From Spirometra erinaceieuropaei (lineage: Eukaryota > Platyhelminthes > Cestoda > Diphyllobothriidea > Diphyllobothriidae), in contig CACRXP010000192.1 of the NCBI GenBank assembly GCA_902702965.1, positions 202,719 to 266,718 on the forward strand: a stretch of 64,000 bases of DNA, written 5' to 3'. The notes under the pieces were generated by a model. The model ran no database searches and was not told the DNA's origin. It saw nothing but the letters and a program-made list of their open reading frames with translations. Below, piece after piece: positions 1 to 10,967 of the stretch. Each line of letters opens with the position of its first letter. Positions within the stretch are counted from its first letter, which is position 1. A program made the position numbers and the translations under genes.

Positions 1-230
1 TGGGTTGACAGCCCCATTATGTGGGTTGTGCGGGGGAAGGGGGAGGGTCTGGTGTTAATTGCATCCAGTCCTCACCCCCCAAGAATCCCCGAGTAAGCGG
101 TGGCGGCTCTATTATGTGAGCTGTGGGACAATTTTAAGTGGCTTCCAAGTGTTGCGTGTTTTTCTGCTGCAGGGTTGGTGGTTTGCTCTGGCGACCCATA
201 TTGCATCGGCTCAGAGGGGGTGGAGGGCCT
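1..230. other. GC/G-rich leader, no gene seen
   Basis: G-rich stretch with runs such as gggggaaggggg. Two diverged copies of a ctattatgtgagctgtggg-like motif lie about 97 bases apart (near 13 and 109), suggesting an old tandem structure leading into the 74-bp minisatellite. Short open frames here run through the repeat and have no recognisable protein features. Confidence 0.4.
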
Positions 231-378
231 GCTCAAGTGCCTGCAGGGTGGGTGGTGGGGTGAGCGCGGCTGTCGGGCGGAGGACGTGTGTTTGAGCGAA
301 TGTCGCTCAAGTGCCTGCAGGGTGGGTGGTGGGGTGAGCGCGGCTGTCGGGCGGAGGACGTGTGTTTGAGCGAATGTC
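231..378. repeat. 74-bp GC-rich tandem repeat, two near-identical copies
   Basis: The unit beginning gctcaagtgcctgcaggg at 231 recurs at 305 with essentially no change. A third, strongly diverged partial unit follows (ggtcaagtgg at 379 and again near 426). Open frames crossing this block on both strands are translations of the repeat and are not proposed as genes. Confidence 0.9.
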
Positions 379-830
379 GGTCAAGTGGCCACAGTCTGGG
401 CGCACATGTGTCCGCGCGGATGTAGGTCAAGTGGCCGCAGCAGGTGGCGTTGTTAGGCCGGAAAAAATCGGTTTTTTACCCATCACAGGCGTACCATCGG
501 CATAATTACACAACTGAACAGCCAAAAACCCGGCCCTATGCGCGGGTCGGGTTGTGTCCAAATTTCAGCGCAATCGGTGCAGTACTTTCGGAGATTAGAT
601 ATAACACAGAAAAAAAATCCTTCCATTTTTATATATATAGATTTTTGGCTTTGCCCTCATTATTTACTTTACACGTTTACTAGCTTTATGCATACTAAAT
701 CAGCACAATTTATTTTTAGCCCCTAACGATGTGGAAAATCTCCGAGGCAAAGCTGAAACATCCAGTCTCTTCAGTATCAATTAGAGACCACCCTCGCAGC
801 CACGGTTAGAATCTGACTGCATGCCAAGTA
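379..830. other. Non-coding stretch, nothing recognised
   Basis: After the decayed third minisatellite unit the sequence turns AT-rich (about 590-720). I see no exon, RNA gene or dispersed repeat from the families described elsewhere in this window. Confidence 0.4.
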
Positions 831-1149
831 CGCATCTGACTGAGCAAAATTACGCGCCATATTGCAACCGGATGGATCGCATATACCAGCTCATCATATC
901 CCAATGACCGCGGCATCTAAACGAGTATTCAAGTCAAAACAAAATCACACGTAGAGGGAGAGAATGCGACGGAAAGAAACTTGAACGAAAGGATTCACTT
1001 GAAGGCATCTACAGGCAACCAAGAGGCTTCGTAATCTTTTTCAAAGTTCTGCCCAAAGTTGTGCAATTAAATTAAATGAATATACACATCTTCATTTTGC
1101 GCGCTCAAATGACCCTTTCAGAAGAACCTGAACATTCAATTCAGACAGT
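831..1149. repeat. Direct duplication, copy 1
   Basis: This segment matches 1454-1772 at a constant offset of 623 bases. Shared landmarks are cgcatct, acgcgccatattg, gaccgcggcatctaa, attcacttgaag and cagaagaacctgaacatt. The constant offset implies few or no net indels; identity by eye is roughly 80 percent. The intervening 300 bases are half of a family C element, so the duplicated unit may originally have been longer. Confidence 0.8.
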
Positions 1150-1173
1150 GAAGGCCAAATTGAATTCCTTGCA

Positions 1174-1452
1174 GATTGCATGTTTTCCAAGAAATATAAT
1201 CAAACTTTTTGGGACATCAAAAATAAATGAGATAAATTCATGCAACTTAAGTGGCCACGTTTTACAGAGTTGAGCTATTGCATGCAGCAGAAAAGAGGTT
1301 CGTTCGAAAGCAGGCATCGTGAGATAACTTAAATTTTATAAAAATTATATTGCAGGCTGACTAGTTTCACAACCGTATTTAATTAATCTCTTTGAAACGA
1401 AAACACATTTCGGAATTTCGGTCGACATTTCGTGATTTAGCCCCCCTACTTT
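1174..1452. mobile_element. Family C foldback element, right half only
   Basis: Matches the right half of the complete copies (for example 2870-3150): the gcatgttttccaagaaatat block, the ttacagagt block, the cacatttcggaatttcgg block and a decayed terminal cctacttta. The left arm and centre are missing. The fragment lies exactly between the two copies of the 319-bp direct duplication. It retains the reading frame shared by the family, ending in a stop at the usual place. Confidence 0.75.
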
Positions 1453-1453
1453 A

Positions 1454-1772
1454 CGCATCTAAATGGGCGAAATAACGCGCCATATTGTAACCAGATGAAT
1501 TGCACATACCGGCTAACCATACCCCACTGACCGCGGCATCTAAGTGAGTATTCAAGTCAGAATAAAATCACACGTAGAGGAAGAGAATGCGATGGAGGGA
1601 AATCGGAACGAAAGGATTCACTTGAAGACATCTACAGGCAACCACGAGGCTTTGCAATCCAGTTCAATGTTCTGCTAAACTTTTTGCAATAAAATCAGGC
1701 GAATTTACACAGCTTCGTCTTACGCGCTCCAATGACCCTTTCAGAAGAACCTGAACATTAGGATCAGACAGT
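1454..1772. repeat. Direct duplication, copy 2
   Basis: Second copy of the segment at 831-1149 (offset 623). It begins immediately after the right end of the half family C element and runs directly into the fibronectin type III-like fragment. Copy 1 is not followed by that fragment, so the coding-like segment was not part of the duplicated unit or was lost there. Confidence 0.8.
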
Positions 1773-2032
1773 CTACGAATCCACCCTTCAGTTTGGATGG
1801 TCGTCGTAGTCCTCATTTGGATTGAATTATCTGCAGCCCATCGAACTGAAACCGATTACAACAACAGACGGACGGGAGATGAACTGCACCGCAGACACTT
1901 ATCGCTCTTCTCGTGGGGACCACCTTGGAGGTTTGCTTCCCGGCAGGACATATATCGTCCTGCTCATTCCCGTGAACGCTAATCAAGGCATTGAAGTGCA
2001 CAGTGAGAGGCACTTAACTAAACTTCCCAGTA
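1765..2032 (+). pseudogene. Fibronectin type III-like domain fragment with in-frame stop
   Basis: One plus-strand frame reads as a plausible complete FN3 domain of about 87 residues. Near its start is the strand-B pattern L-Q-F-G-W (Trp codon at 1798). The C-terminal half shows the family signature G-L-L-P-G-R-T-Y-I-V followed by V-N-A-N-Q-G and the closing T-K-L-P. A TAG at 1807-1809 interrupts the frame between the Trp and the rest, so as written it cannot encode the whole domain. No clear splice sites bound it. FN3 domains normally occur in cell-surface receptors and adhesion proteins; which parent gene this came from cannot be told. It could be a degraded exon, an exon with a sequencing error, or a chance resemblance. 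The call rests on motif spacing alone. Confidence 0.4.
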
Positions 2033-2156
2033 CCTCGCTTTTACATATATATGTATATATAATCAGTTGCCTTCAGGGTTCCATGTATTGGTTTTATTGT
2101 ATATTGTTTTCTTGTTGTATGTGTGCTGTATGTATGTATGCATGCATGTGTGCATG
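2033..2156. repeat. TA/TG-rich low-complexity tract
   Basis: Contains tatatatgtatatat and a tgtatgtatgcatgcatgtg run. Similar TG/TA-rich sequence (tattgtatattg motifs) resumes on the other side of the adjacent family C element at 3153-3242, indicating that the element inserted into one low-complexity tract. Confidence 0.6.
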
Positions 2157-2158
2157 TA

Positions 2159-3150
2159 CAGTAAAGGGGCTAACTCATGAAATGTCAACCAAAATTTCGA
2201 AATGCGTTCTCGTTTCTAAAAGATAAATTAATTATTGTTGCAAAACTAATCATGATGCAGCATAAGTCTATAATGATCCAGTTACCTCAAGTTGTCGGCT
2301 TTTGAAAGAATTTATTTTCGGCTACATGCAAGATCTATGCTCTGCAAAAAATGACTACATATGTGGTAGGCAATTTTCTTATTAATTTTCAATGTCCTTG
2401 AAAGTTCATTTATATGTCCTGGAAAACGCGCACAAAAATATTCATTTTTTACTTATTCGGTGGAAAATCACGTCTTCTTCCAATTCTATACTCAAAAGAA
2501 AAGTATAATTCGGTTTTAAAAAACTTTTCCAGTTTCCGAATAATTTTGAACCCGACCTGCTGTTACACTTGGATTTAGCGTTTCAAAACTACAAGCTGTA
2601 TATTTTCCGTGTACGGAAAACCATGCATTTCTCTACGGTGTTAAGAGAAGACCATATGAGATACCTAAAATTAAGTAGTGGATTTGAGCAATATTGTTAA
2701 ATTTGCAAGCCACATTCGCAAATGCAGATACATGACGCTTCATGAACGGCCATTTAACGTTATTAAAAATCTCACAATCAGAAACTTTTTTAAAACCGAA
2801 TTCTTCTCTTCTTTTGAGTATGAAACTGGAAGAAGACGTGATTTCCTACCGAATAAGTAAAGAATGAATATTTTTATGCATGTTTTCCATGAAATATAAT
2901 TGAATTTTCAAGGGCATCGAAAATCAATGAGAAAATTGCCTACCACATAAGTAGTCATTTTTTGCAGAGTATAGATAATGCATGTAGTCGAAAATAAGTT
3001 CTTTCAAAAGCCGACACCCTGAGATAGCTGGTTCATCATAGATTTATGCTGCACCATGATTAGTTTTGCAACAATACTTAATTTATCTTTTAGAAACGAG
3101 AACGCATTTCGAAATTTTGGTTGACATTTCATGAGTTAGCACATCTACTG
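2159..3150. mobile_element. Family C foldback element, complete copy, TA flanks
   Basis: A 992-bp element bounded by TA at 2157-2158 and 3151-3152. The left end cagtaaaggggctaactcat is complementary to the right end atgagttagcacatctactg. The arms stay complementary inward for about 365 bases (to about 2525 and from about 2785), leaving a central segment of about 260 bases. TA duplication with CAGT-type ends is characteristic of Tc1/mariner-type transposition; no transposase domain is recognisable inside, so it would be non-autonomous. The centre plus right arm contains an open frame (2678-2860) shared with other copies. Confidence 0.9.
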
Positions 3151-3242
3151 TATGTATTGCATGTATGCATCGTTCTATATGTATTGTATTGGTCCTATTG
3201 TATATTGTTGCTCTCGTGTATATTGCTGTGTTGGTTCTATTG

Positions 3243-3445
3243 TATATTCCCGATCGAAACCTACAGGGCAACGGGCTCGTGGCCCGGCAGGTGGAAGCGT
3301 GGACTTCTAGGTAAGAGGTCGCGAGTTCGAGCCTCGGATGTTGCACACTTCGGGGTTGGGTATGACTGGCTGACGACGGCTAATAAGCCAGAAATGGTCA
3401 TTCCAGTCTCCCTTGTTTTTGTCGGCAATAGCATACTGACTGGTG
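3243..3445 (+). mobile_element. Family A SINE, tRNA-Arg-like head
   Basis: Starts tattcccgatcgaaacc. It has a tRNA-like promoter region with a B box (gcgagttcgagcctcgg, near 3320) and an anticodon-loop-like gacttcta resembling tRNA-Arg(TCT). This is followed by the conserved body cacttcggggttgggtatg, ctgacgacggctaataagcc and cattccagtctccctt. The same order is found near 16196, 30613 and, inverted, 30305. It is not a functional tRNA gene: no acceptor stem closes properly. Confidence 0.75.
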
Positions 3446-4025
3446 AAAGTCTTCTAGGTCAAGTGAGTCCGACCTTCGTCTTCTGTAATTCCAACCAGCC
3501 AAATTGATGTTGGAGCCTTTGGTCATGGTATTCAACAGATGGGTGATTCTCATAAACACCGCACAATGCTGTGCTCATATAGCAGGATATAGAATGTATC
3601 TACGTATGGAAGGACGGACAGTAGTTGAAGAAAGATGAATCCTCGAGCTTCAGAGTCCTGACCTGACTACTAATATCTTATTATCTTGGCAATTATGTTT
3701 GCAGTTTGATAACAAATCTGATAGCTTTCGTTGCAGTTGCTTGCAACATCAATACATTTACCTCGAAACATAGGTATGTGTGATCTGGCGAGTCTTACCG
3801 ACGTGTGCCATTTTCCCTCTCTTTGTGGAACAGCTTGATCACTCATCATCGGTCATCGTACGACTGGCCGCCACAGTTGTAGCTTTCAGCTTAATATCAG
3901 TGCCTATCTTCATAATGTAACAAAAGATAAATTACTGCACATCAACTCAATACCTTTAACTGTCTCGTCCTACACAATGCGTATTACTCCTGGACACTTA
4001 TGTAAATGCTGATGTTTTGCACGAA
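3446..4025. other. Non-coding stretch, nothing recognised
   Basis: Mixed-composition sequence without an exon-like frame or a copy of the named repeat families. Confidence 0.35.
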
Positions 4026-4029
4026 TTAT

Positions 4030-4140
4030 ACCGGCTCAAACATCGTGAACGAGGATATCTACCGTGTGTAGCACTACGTGCTGGAAGCAGGACGGTGACT
4101 TGAGCGTGAATTAGTTTATGGTATTAATAGACGTAATCCC
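4030..4140 (-). repeat. Family B dispersed repeat, partial
   Basis: The run ctaccgtgtgtagcacta, then gacggtgacttgagcgtgaa and attagtttatggtattaata, matches the corresponding segment of other minus-oriented family B copies (for example 49400-49470 and 22845-22900). The rest of the element is absent or too diverged to see. Confidence 0.55.
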
Positions 4141-5329
4141 GTCCCCTTACCCCCATATGATTGGCTAGTGTCACGCTTGATGCGTTTTCGCTCTAACCCG
4201 AACTTTCCTCCTCCCCCTCCCTTCATAACATGCCTACCAGCAGGTCAGATCGAAGTTCCCTGTTTCTTTATTTACCTACCATCCGTTATCTCCCCGGGAC
4301 CGTTATCATGGCGTGCGCAGTCGAATAAGAAATCATGGCATCTTATGATGTCTTTCAGTTCTGCATTTTTTCAGCGTCTTTGCCTTGGTGAAATGCACAT
4401 ATTTTACGGAAAGCACACGAAGGTGGAACACCCTGTACAACGGCAAAGTTATGTTTTTCAGATGAGAGTAAAAGCACCTGAATGCAACTAGGTCACTTTT
4501 AAACTGCAAAACCCCAGATAGAGCTGAATAGGGAACCCGTGTTGGTCAGAGTGAGTCCTTCAACTGGAGTCTGCCAATATATGGACGCCAATATTCATGT
4601 TTGTAAGACTTTGCGCGAAGAAATAGCAGTATATGACCCAGAATTTGGCTAGCGACGCATCCACAAATCCCCCCTTCAATAAAACGATCGATGTTTTAAC
4701 GACGATATGCTAAAAACAGAAGTCCGAATTGGATACTCAAAAATGGGATTGACTTTAGTATCCGCATTGTCATGCTGAATTATGAAAACACTAGATTTTA
4801 AGTTATGACCCCCGACTAAAAAGGAAACGCTAAGTGCACATGGCAGGACCCATTATAGTCGCCGTTTGCGGCACCTAATTAATTAAGCCTTTCACTTTCT
4901 CGCTGACCTCCTCAGACGAACAGGCCAAACTTGACAATAACATGTCCCAGAAGTGAAAAAATGCCGCATGTGTTTAATATCCTAGCATTTCACAAACGAA
5001 AAAGGGAGGAAAGCCGGACAGACAAATGCTGAGAGAAAGATCTGCAGCAGTCATTCCGTTTTGTTCCCAGGAGACTGCATATCCAGTGAAGGCACATTCA
5101 GAAGTCCACCGATATAAATTCGTCCTAGTAGAGCGTTAGACAACTCTCATTTACGCTGTCTTGGTCCCAGATGTAAGCGCAGTGTGGGTATTACAAGGAA
5201 ATTAACCCAAAGGAGGATGCTGAAATCGTTAGTGGAAAAGCAGCCAAAGCTAAAACGGAAAAGGGCAGCTTGATGTTTCGGTTTAGAGATAAGGTAAGTG
5301 TCCGGTTGAGAAATGATTTTAAGATTTAG
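4141..5329. other. Non-coding stretch, nothing recognised
   Basis: Contains a 107-codon open frame at 4168-4491 with no domain, no favourable start context and no recognisable homologue, so it is not called as a gene. A cluster of TTAGG-like words begins at the right edge. Confidence 0.35.
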
Positions 5330-5492
5330 GTTGGTGTTAAATTTAAGGGTTACGGTTAGAGTTAAGGTTTGGAATGCGATTCAAGTTTACGCTTGGTGTT
5401 ATGGTGGGGGTTAGGGTTAGTGTTAGGTTTATAATTATGCTAAGGGTTAGGTTTACCTTTTAGGTTACGGTTAGGTTTACTGTTGGGTTTAA
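5330..5492 (+). repeat. Degenerate TTAGGG-like array (T1)
   Basis: Repeated ggtta/gggtta/ggttta words (for example ggggttagggttagtgttag near 5407), irregularly spaced. It resembles a decayed telomere-type minisatellite. Unlike the arrays at 10.2, 11.2 and 50.7 kb, I found no convincing inverted repeat around it. Confidence 0.75.
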
Positions 5493-7264
5493 GATATTGC
5501 TGCCTTGCGTGTCCCTTCAGCCAGGTCCTCTGCTGCGAGTTTAGGCTTCCTTTAACCTAACAGCAAATTTATCATATATTAGGTGGTCTTTTTCGTTTCA
5601 TTCTCAGCTGCTTTCCCCACTACCTGTTTCAACATCCCCTACGGCTAACCTTACTTTCACTGCCCACATTTTGCTTACACTTGGAACCAGGACAGCGTAA
5701 CCGACCCTTTCCGAAATGTCACGCTCAGCGTAGACGAGGATTACGACAGAACAGCAGTCAGTAGTGCAGTCAAGCTTAAGAAGTGAGAAACGCTGGCAAA
5801 CAACTACAGCAGTCAGTTTCGAGACGCCTTTTTACCGCTGTAGGACAAAGGCCTTCTCCTACAAATGATGCGCTGCAGTAGCCAAACAATCCCAACTGTT
5901 TTTAGTATATTTTAAGGGCAGTGACGACCAGGCTACTTTTTGGAAAATAAAACCGAAAGCGTAAACACTGTCGCGCCCGTTTTTCATGCAAAAATATTCA
6001 CATTTTTGCAGAGTAATCCACTCCAAATCACTGTTTATGGTTGTCAAAATTCAACCGGCTTTCTTGACTCAATGTACGTTGGCATTTTTTACGCTATTTG
6101 ACATACGAGCAAGCGTGGCCGACAAGAAATACTTTTAGGTTTCCCTTGGATGAAGAAAAGGAGGAAAAATGTTTATTCCACATTGCAGTCGCCCGGTACA
6201 TCGAAATTATTGAGTTTTGCCCCGAGTGGTAAGTCAGTTTTCTGAATAACACAAAGAAACCTTAGCTTCCTTTTTGTGTTACAAAGTCAAGAAAATTAAG
6301 TTTGAACTTTTCTCAAAATTGAAATAGGGAAAGAAAAACGTTTTTTCCTTCTCTGAAGACTGGTGCGTTGTAGTTTGTGGTTTTACACTAGTTCAACGAG
6401 CATAATTCGGTGTCATTTTGGAAGACATTAATGAGTTACTATTACATTGACTTGTCTTAATCGCTGAAGATATACGAAAAACAGTCACATGCAAGTGGAC
6501 AAACGAGACTGTGCACTGAATTGCACTTATTGACCGATGGTTTCTAAACAGAATATCAGACCCGATTGCCTTCTCATTTTCGATAAAAGCTTCAGGACGT
6601 ACAGCATGTGACCTTGACAGAAGACAAAGTACGTGAAGACTTGTCAGCGAAATACCGAATCAAAGCGTCTTTTAAAGAGGTAACTTATATGAGAAGGATT
6701 TTCAAGTGATCAAGAGAATTTTCCTCGCCTAAACTCGCCGTAGACGTTCCTTATGTGATGGAAATGTGGTTTCATGTTTGGCAAATTTACCCATTTGACC
6801 TGAACAGCCATATGCACGGGCAGAACGCCCAGTGACACACTATTGTGATAAACGCTTTCAGAAAATGTCTTATGCTCAAGATTTTGGTAGATACAAACAG
6901 AAGAAATATCTTACCTGGCAGTCGACTCGGAATGCTCAAAATGTAGATCACTCATTGACATTCCAATGACACTCTGAAACTTAACAGATTCCGCCATTTC
7001 CAAAAACTACACAGAACAGCTCTCTTGGTACGCAGAAAATGGCATGATCACGATTGCATCTCCTAATTTGTTCGAATTAGTTTATCACTGACCGGCCTCT
7101 CAACGTGCGATCTCGTAGAGTTTATAGTTCATATGACATCTCTTTCAGCTAAATCAAGCGAACTTCCCTCTGGTTGAATCGACTGCATCTTGAAAAATAC
7201 AATAACCAATAAACTGCATCGAACTCCTGCACGATGGTGGCAGTTACCAGTGATTTCCACCGTT
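5493..7264. other. Non-coding stretch, nothing recognised
   Basis: AT-leaning, with only short open frames. No exon-like or repeat-family match was identified by eye. Confidence 0.35.
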
Positions 7265-7269
7265 TTCCC

Positions 7270-7350
7270 ATGACATAATGGGCCCAGGGGCAGTGACTTG
7301 CGCTGCATCTACCACACTCTCTCTCCTCCTTCGCCCAACGTGAGCCCGGT
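7270..7350 (-). repeat. Family B dispersed repeat, partial
   Basis: The segment cagtgacttgcgctgcatct, ccacactctctctcctcctt and gagcccggtgtcaaggta has the order typical of minus-oriented family B copies. It lies in a GC-richer pocket (about 7230-7700) whose remaining sequence I do not recognise. Confidence 0.55.
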
Positions 7351-7925
7351 GTCAAGGTAGGGTCAGGAAGACCCGGGGAATGGGTTCGGGTTTTGCGCCT
7401 GCCGCACACGCCTGGTGCGCCAGGATTTCAGCGAAACAATAAAAGACGGTCGGATGCCGACTAGATGGGAGTGCCATAGAGACCTCATTACGAAAGGGCC
7501 ATTTCGGCCTAGTGCTCCGTCTTGGGAGGAGAAGGATCGAGGTACCCTGTCAGTCGGCAGCCCTCTAGGCCACGGTTTTTGCCGCCAAGGATAGTTTGAC
7601 AACGTGTGAGGTCGTTTATGGTTAGGGCAAATACACTAAAGCGCCACGAAGACGGAGTTTCCAAAGCCGACCTCACTTTCCCCGCTTTGGAGTACCATTC
7701 CATTGCCAATGCATGCTTGGGGTTGAGCGCAAGTGGCTAACTAACCCAGACCGTCTGCGCAAACCACACACGGTCTGGCCACTGCATGACACGCCAGGCT
7801 TTCAAATAAAGAGCGGTAGGCGACTTCGACCTCATCTCCGAGAGAGTGCAATAAGACCATTATTTAGGAGGAGCCGTCGGACCTGACTCGCAGTCCACCA
7901 GTCGGCCACTCAACACAAACACAAA
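7351..7925. other. GC-richer stretch, no gene recognised
   Basis: Several overlapping open frames exist on the minus strand but none shows a domain or plausible gene structure. Weak similarity between about 7420-7500 and about 7790-7880 (both cgccagg..tttca..aataaa..) suggests an old duplication. Confidence 0.3.
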
Positions 7926-7927
7926 TA

Positions 7928-8909
7928 CAGTAGGTGGGCTAACTCATGAAATATCAACCAAAATTCCGGAATTCGTCTCCGCTTCGAAAAGATTAATAGT
8001 GTTGTAAAACTGGTCAGCCTGCAACATAATTCTATAATATTTCGGTTGCCTCAGGATGCCGGCTTTCGAACCGTCTTCCTTCCGGCTGCATGCAAAACCT
8101 ACACGCTGTAAAAAATGACTAATTAAGTAGCATGAATCTACCTCATTGATTTCCGATGCCTCTAAAATTGCTGTAATATATTATGAAAAACATGCATAAA
8201 AATGCTCATTCTTTCACTTATTTCGTAGACAATTACGTCTTCGTCCTATTTTATACTCGAAGGAGGGGTATAATTCGGTTTTCAGAAATTTTTCCAATTC
8301 TCCAATAATTTTGAACCCGCTCTGCCGCTACACTTGGATTCACGGTTTCCAAACTACAAGTCGTTTATTTTCCGCGTACGGGAAACCACAAATTTCTCTA
8401 CGACAATAAAGGGAGACCATACAGGTTTATAAAATTGAACAGCGGATTTGTTCCACTGTTAAGTTTAAAGCCACATTGGTAAATGCCACATGACGATTTA
8501 TGAAGGGCCATTTCATGGAATTTAAAAGTTCTATAATTAGAAACTTTTTTAAAACGGGATTATATCCTTACTTGGAGTATAAAGTAAAAGAAGACGTAAT
8601 TTCCTACCGAATAAGCAGAAGAATGAATATTTTTATCCCTGATTTCAAAAAAATATGATTGGACTTTTGGAGGCATCGAAAATTAACGAGAAAAATTCAT
8701 GCTAATGAAGTAGTCATTTTTTACAGAGTCTAGTTTCTGCATATAGCCAGAAGAAAGTTCAGCCGGAAGCCGGCATCATGACGTAACTGAAATATTATGG
8801 AGTTATACTGCAAGTTGATTAGTTTTACAACCCTACTTAATTAATCTTTTCGAAACAAACACGCATTTCGGAAGTGCAGTTGACATTGCATGAGTTAGCT
8901 GACCTACTG
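7928..8909. mobile_element. Family C foldback element, complete copy, TA flanks
   Basis: A 982-bp element flanked by TA at 7926-7927 and 8910-8911. The left end cagtaggtgggctaactcat is complementary to the right end atgagttagctgacctactg with few mismatches. Long inner complementarity includes aaagattaat/attaatctttt blocks and ttttacagagt blocks near the arm interiors. The shared family frame is frameshifted here (aatgccacatgacg in place of the usual aatgcagagacatgacg). Confidence 0.9.
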
Positions 8910-8911
8910 TA

Positions 8912-10046
8912 GGTTTAACTCCGAAGCCTAAATTGCACTGTCGGTCGGTGACCTCCCAGAACACGATATTTAGTGTGTCAGGACATTTTCAAGCGCGTCA
9001 GATTTATTATAGTGTGGTACGGAGCAGGTACTGCATGCGTCACCGGTAAACTGCTGCACAAAACCAAAATATTCAGACAGTTAATATACACAACCGATTT
9101 TAGAATTATTTTCACCGCACAACGCAGAAAGTGGTGTTGAGAGCGAAATTTAGTGGGAGCCCGGAGTTTCTTAGACAAAAATGTAGTAGCCCATTCCAAA
9201 ACAAGTTTGCCTCTACGGGACAACGAGAAATGGTTTCCATCTCAAGCTGAGCAATAGGTACATGTGCCTTGGCCAATCACTTAACTCTAACTACGAATTG
9301 TCTTTGATGCAAATGCAAGTGACCATTCGCTCGCAGAAGATAATTTCCTAATCAAGCAGAAGTACACTAACTACGTCTGATACGGGGGAAGACTAACATT
9401 TCCTCGAGTATGCTCTATACGAGTATACAGCGACATCCCTTATAGCTTGTTTTACCGATTATGCAGACTATTCATGAATTTGGGGGTTCCCAGAAGGGTC
9501 TCACGTCATAACCCGTTGGAGTAGAACGTCACTTATCACGTTTTCGAGATCCGATTCTTACATTACAGATGTCATCTCCAAGTCTAACTTTCATGAATTT
9601 TCCTATGCGAGCAGTAGTCAAAATAAACCGACTTTGACACTATTGCTTTCTTCTAAGAATTTATACTTTTACATAGACTCATCAAAACGGATTCGACTAA
9701 CTCCATTCAACGAATTCGCTGCATCGTGACGGATCGCCTTCAGTGACAGTCGGCCAGATGCAGACTTCGGGGAACCGTCAAGTCATTCAGGGTCATATTT
9801 GGACTTGAGGTCAACTTTTACCACTATTATCCACGTCTTCATTTAGACGTCACGACACCTTCACCAGACAGGGGGCCGGGTTCGTCTGAGATGACATCCC
9901 AGACCACTTTGCGCTCGGGTCAGCGCAAAATATGTCCATGCCATCTCGGTCAGCAAGTAGCGGGGAGGGGAGAGTCGAATTCAGAAAATGAAATGAAGGT
10001 ACCATCTATCGGATGCTTCCAGGTGGTTTTTACCTTCTGCGCATAC
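8912..10046. other. Non-coding stretch, nothing recognised
   Basis: Short open frames only; no match to the repeat families of this window. Confidence 0.35.
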
Positions 10047-10475
10047 GGGCCATGGCTAGATCGTAGTTGGTAGCCAGGCCCCGTATTACAGGTGGCTGGG
10101 AGGCTTGTTAACTGGGGTTTTTTGTGGGGCTACGTAATCACATCTGACGCATTTGGCTTCCGTTTTACGTTTGAGGTTAGGTTTAGGGTACCGCTTAGTG
10201 GTTTCCGATTTTCAGGTTAGGCTTATGCCCCTTAGGCTTAAGTTTTCGGGTTACGGTTAGGGTTTGGGCGTACGAATAGGTTTCAGTAGTACTGTTAGGT
10301 TTTTCAGTTACGGCTATGTTTAAGGGCTACGGTTACGTTTACGATTTCGGTAAGGGTTAAGTTTGCCGTTAGGGTTAACGGTTAACTTTTAAGTTTGAGG
10401 GCAGGGTTAGGATTAGTGTTAAGGTCGCGGTCCGCTTCCCCATTCCTGGCTACAAACTGCGATCTAGCCCGGGCC
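10047..10475. repeat. TTAGGG-like array inside inverted repeats (T2)
   Basis: The array at about 10172-10428 consists of ggtta/gggtta/ggttta words. It is enclosed by an inverted repeat: ggctagatcgtagttggtag (10054 on) against its near-complement ending at 10475 (ctacaaactgcgatctagcc). Between the left inverted repeat and the array lies an arm (10082-10150; cgtattacaggtggctggg, then ctacgtaatcacatctgac) that recurs beside the arrays at 10.97 kb and 50.9 kb. This reads as a mobile or duplicated unit carrying a telomere-like minisatellite. Confidence 0.7.
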
Positions 10476-10967
10476 ATGTGTCACATTGGGGCATGAGCAA
10501 TGTGTTAGTGGGGGACTCTTATATTCACGAGTGGGTATTTTGTTTGATCTCAGAGGTTGCCACAAACTCGAACAAAGTTTGTGTACTTCTGGCTGCTCTC
10601 ATCTTTACTTTGCCTGCCTGACAGAAAGTTTAGCGCAAGGTATCAGAAGCCGTCTGTTAGTCGGGAAGTTTCGTTCTCCAGAAATCTACGCCAGCGAAAC
10701 CGCAACCGGCCATTTTCCTCCCGGAGAAGCTAGTTTTTAGGTCCCAATCGACTGCCTTTTTGCCTACCTGGGACATAGGGTACTGCATTACTGCAAAGAA
10801 TATCGTCAGAACCACCACTACGCCGGCACGGTCAGGATCGGAAATGCACAAGCCACGACCTGCTGTGCCTCGGGGAGTGGTCTGCCAGTTCAGAAAACTC
10901 AACCCAGACGGACACTGGAGGTGACATCAAAGAAGACAATGTCCTTCTCGTGCATGCCGTTGGTCGG
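10476..10967. other. Spacer between two telomere-like arrays
   Basis: About 490 bases with no recognised gene or repeat. Open frames on both strands (10486-10740, 10657-10902) overlap one another and lack domain features. Confidence 0.35.

Noticed and set aside
5330..5492. Considered as a true telomere or chromosome end
   Set aside because: Repeats are heavily degenerate and sequence continues on both sides; best read as interstitial.
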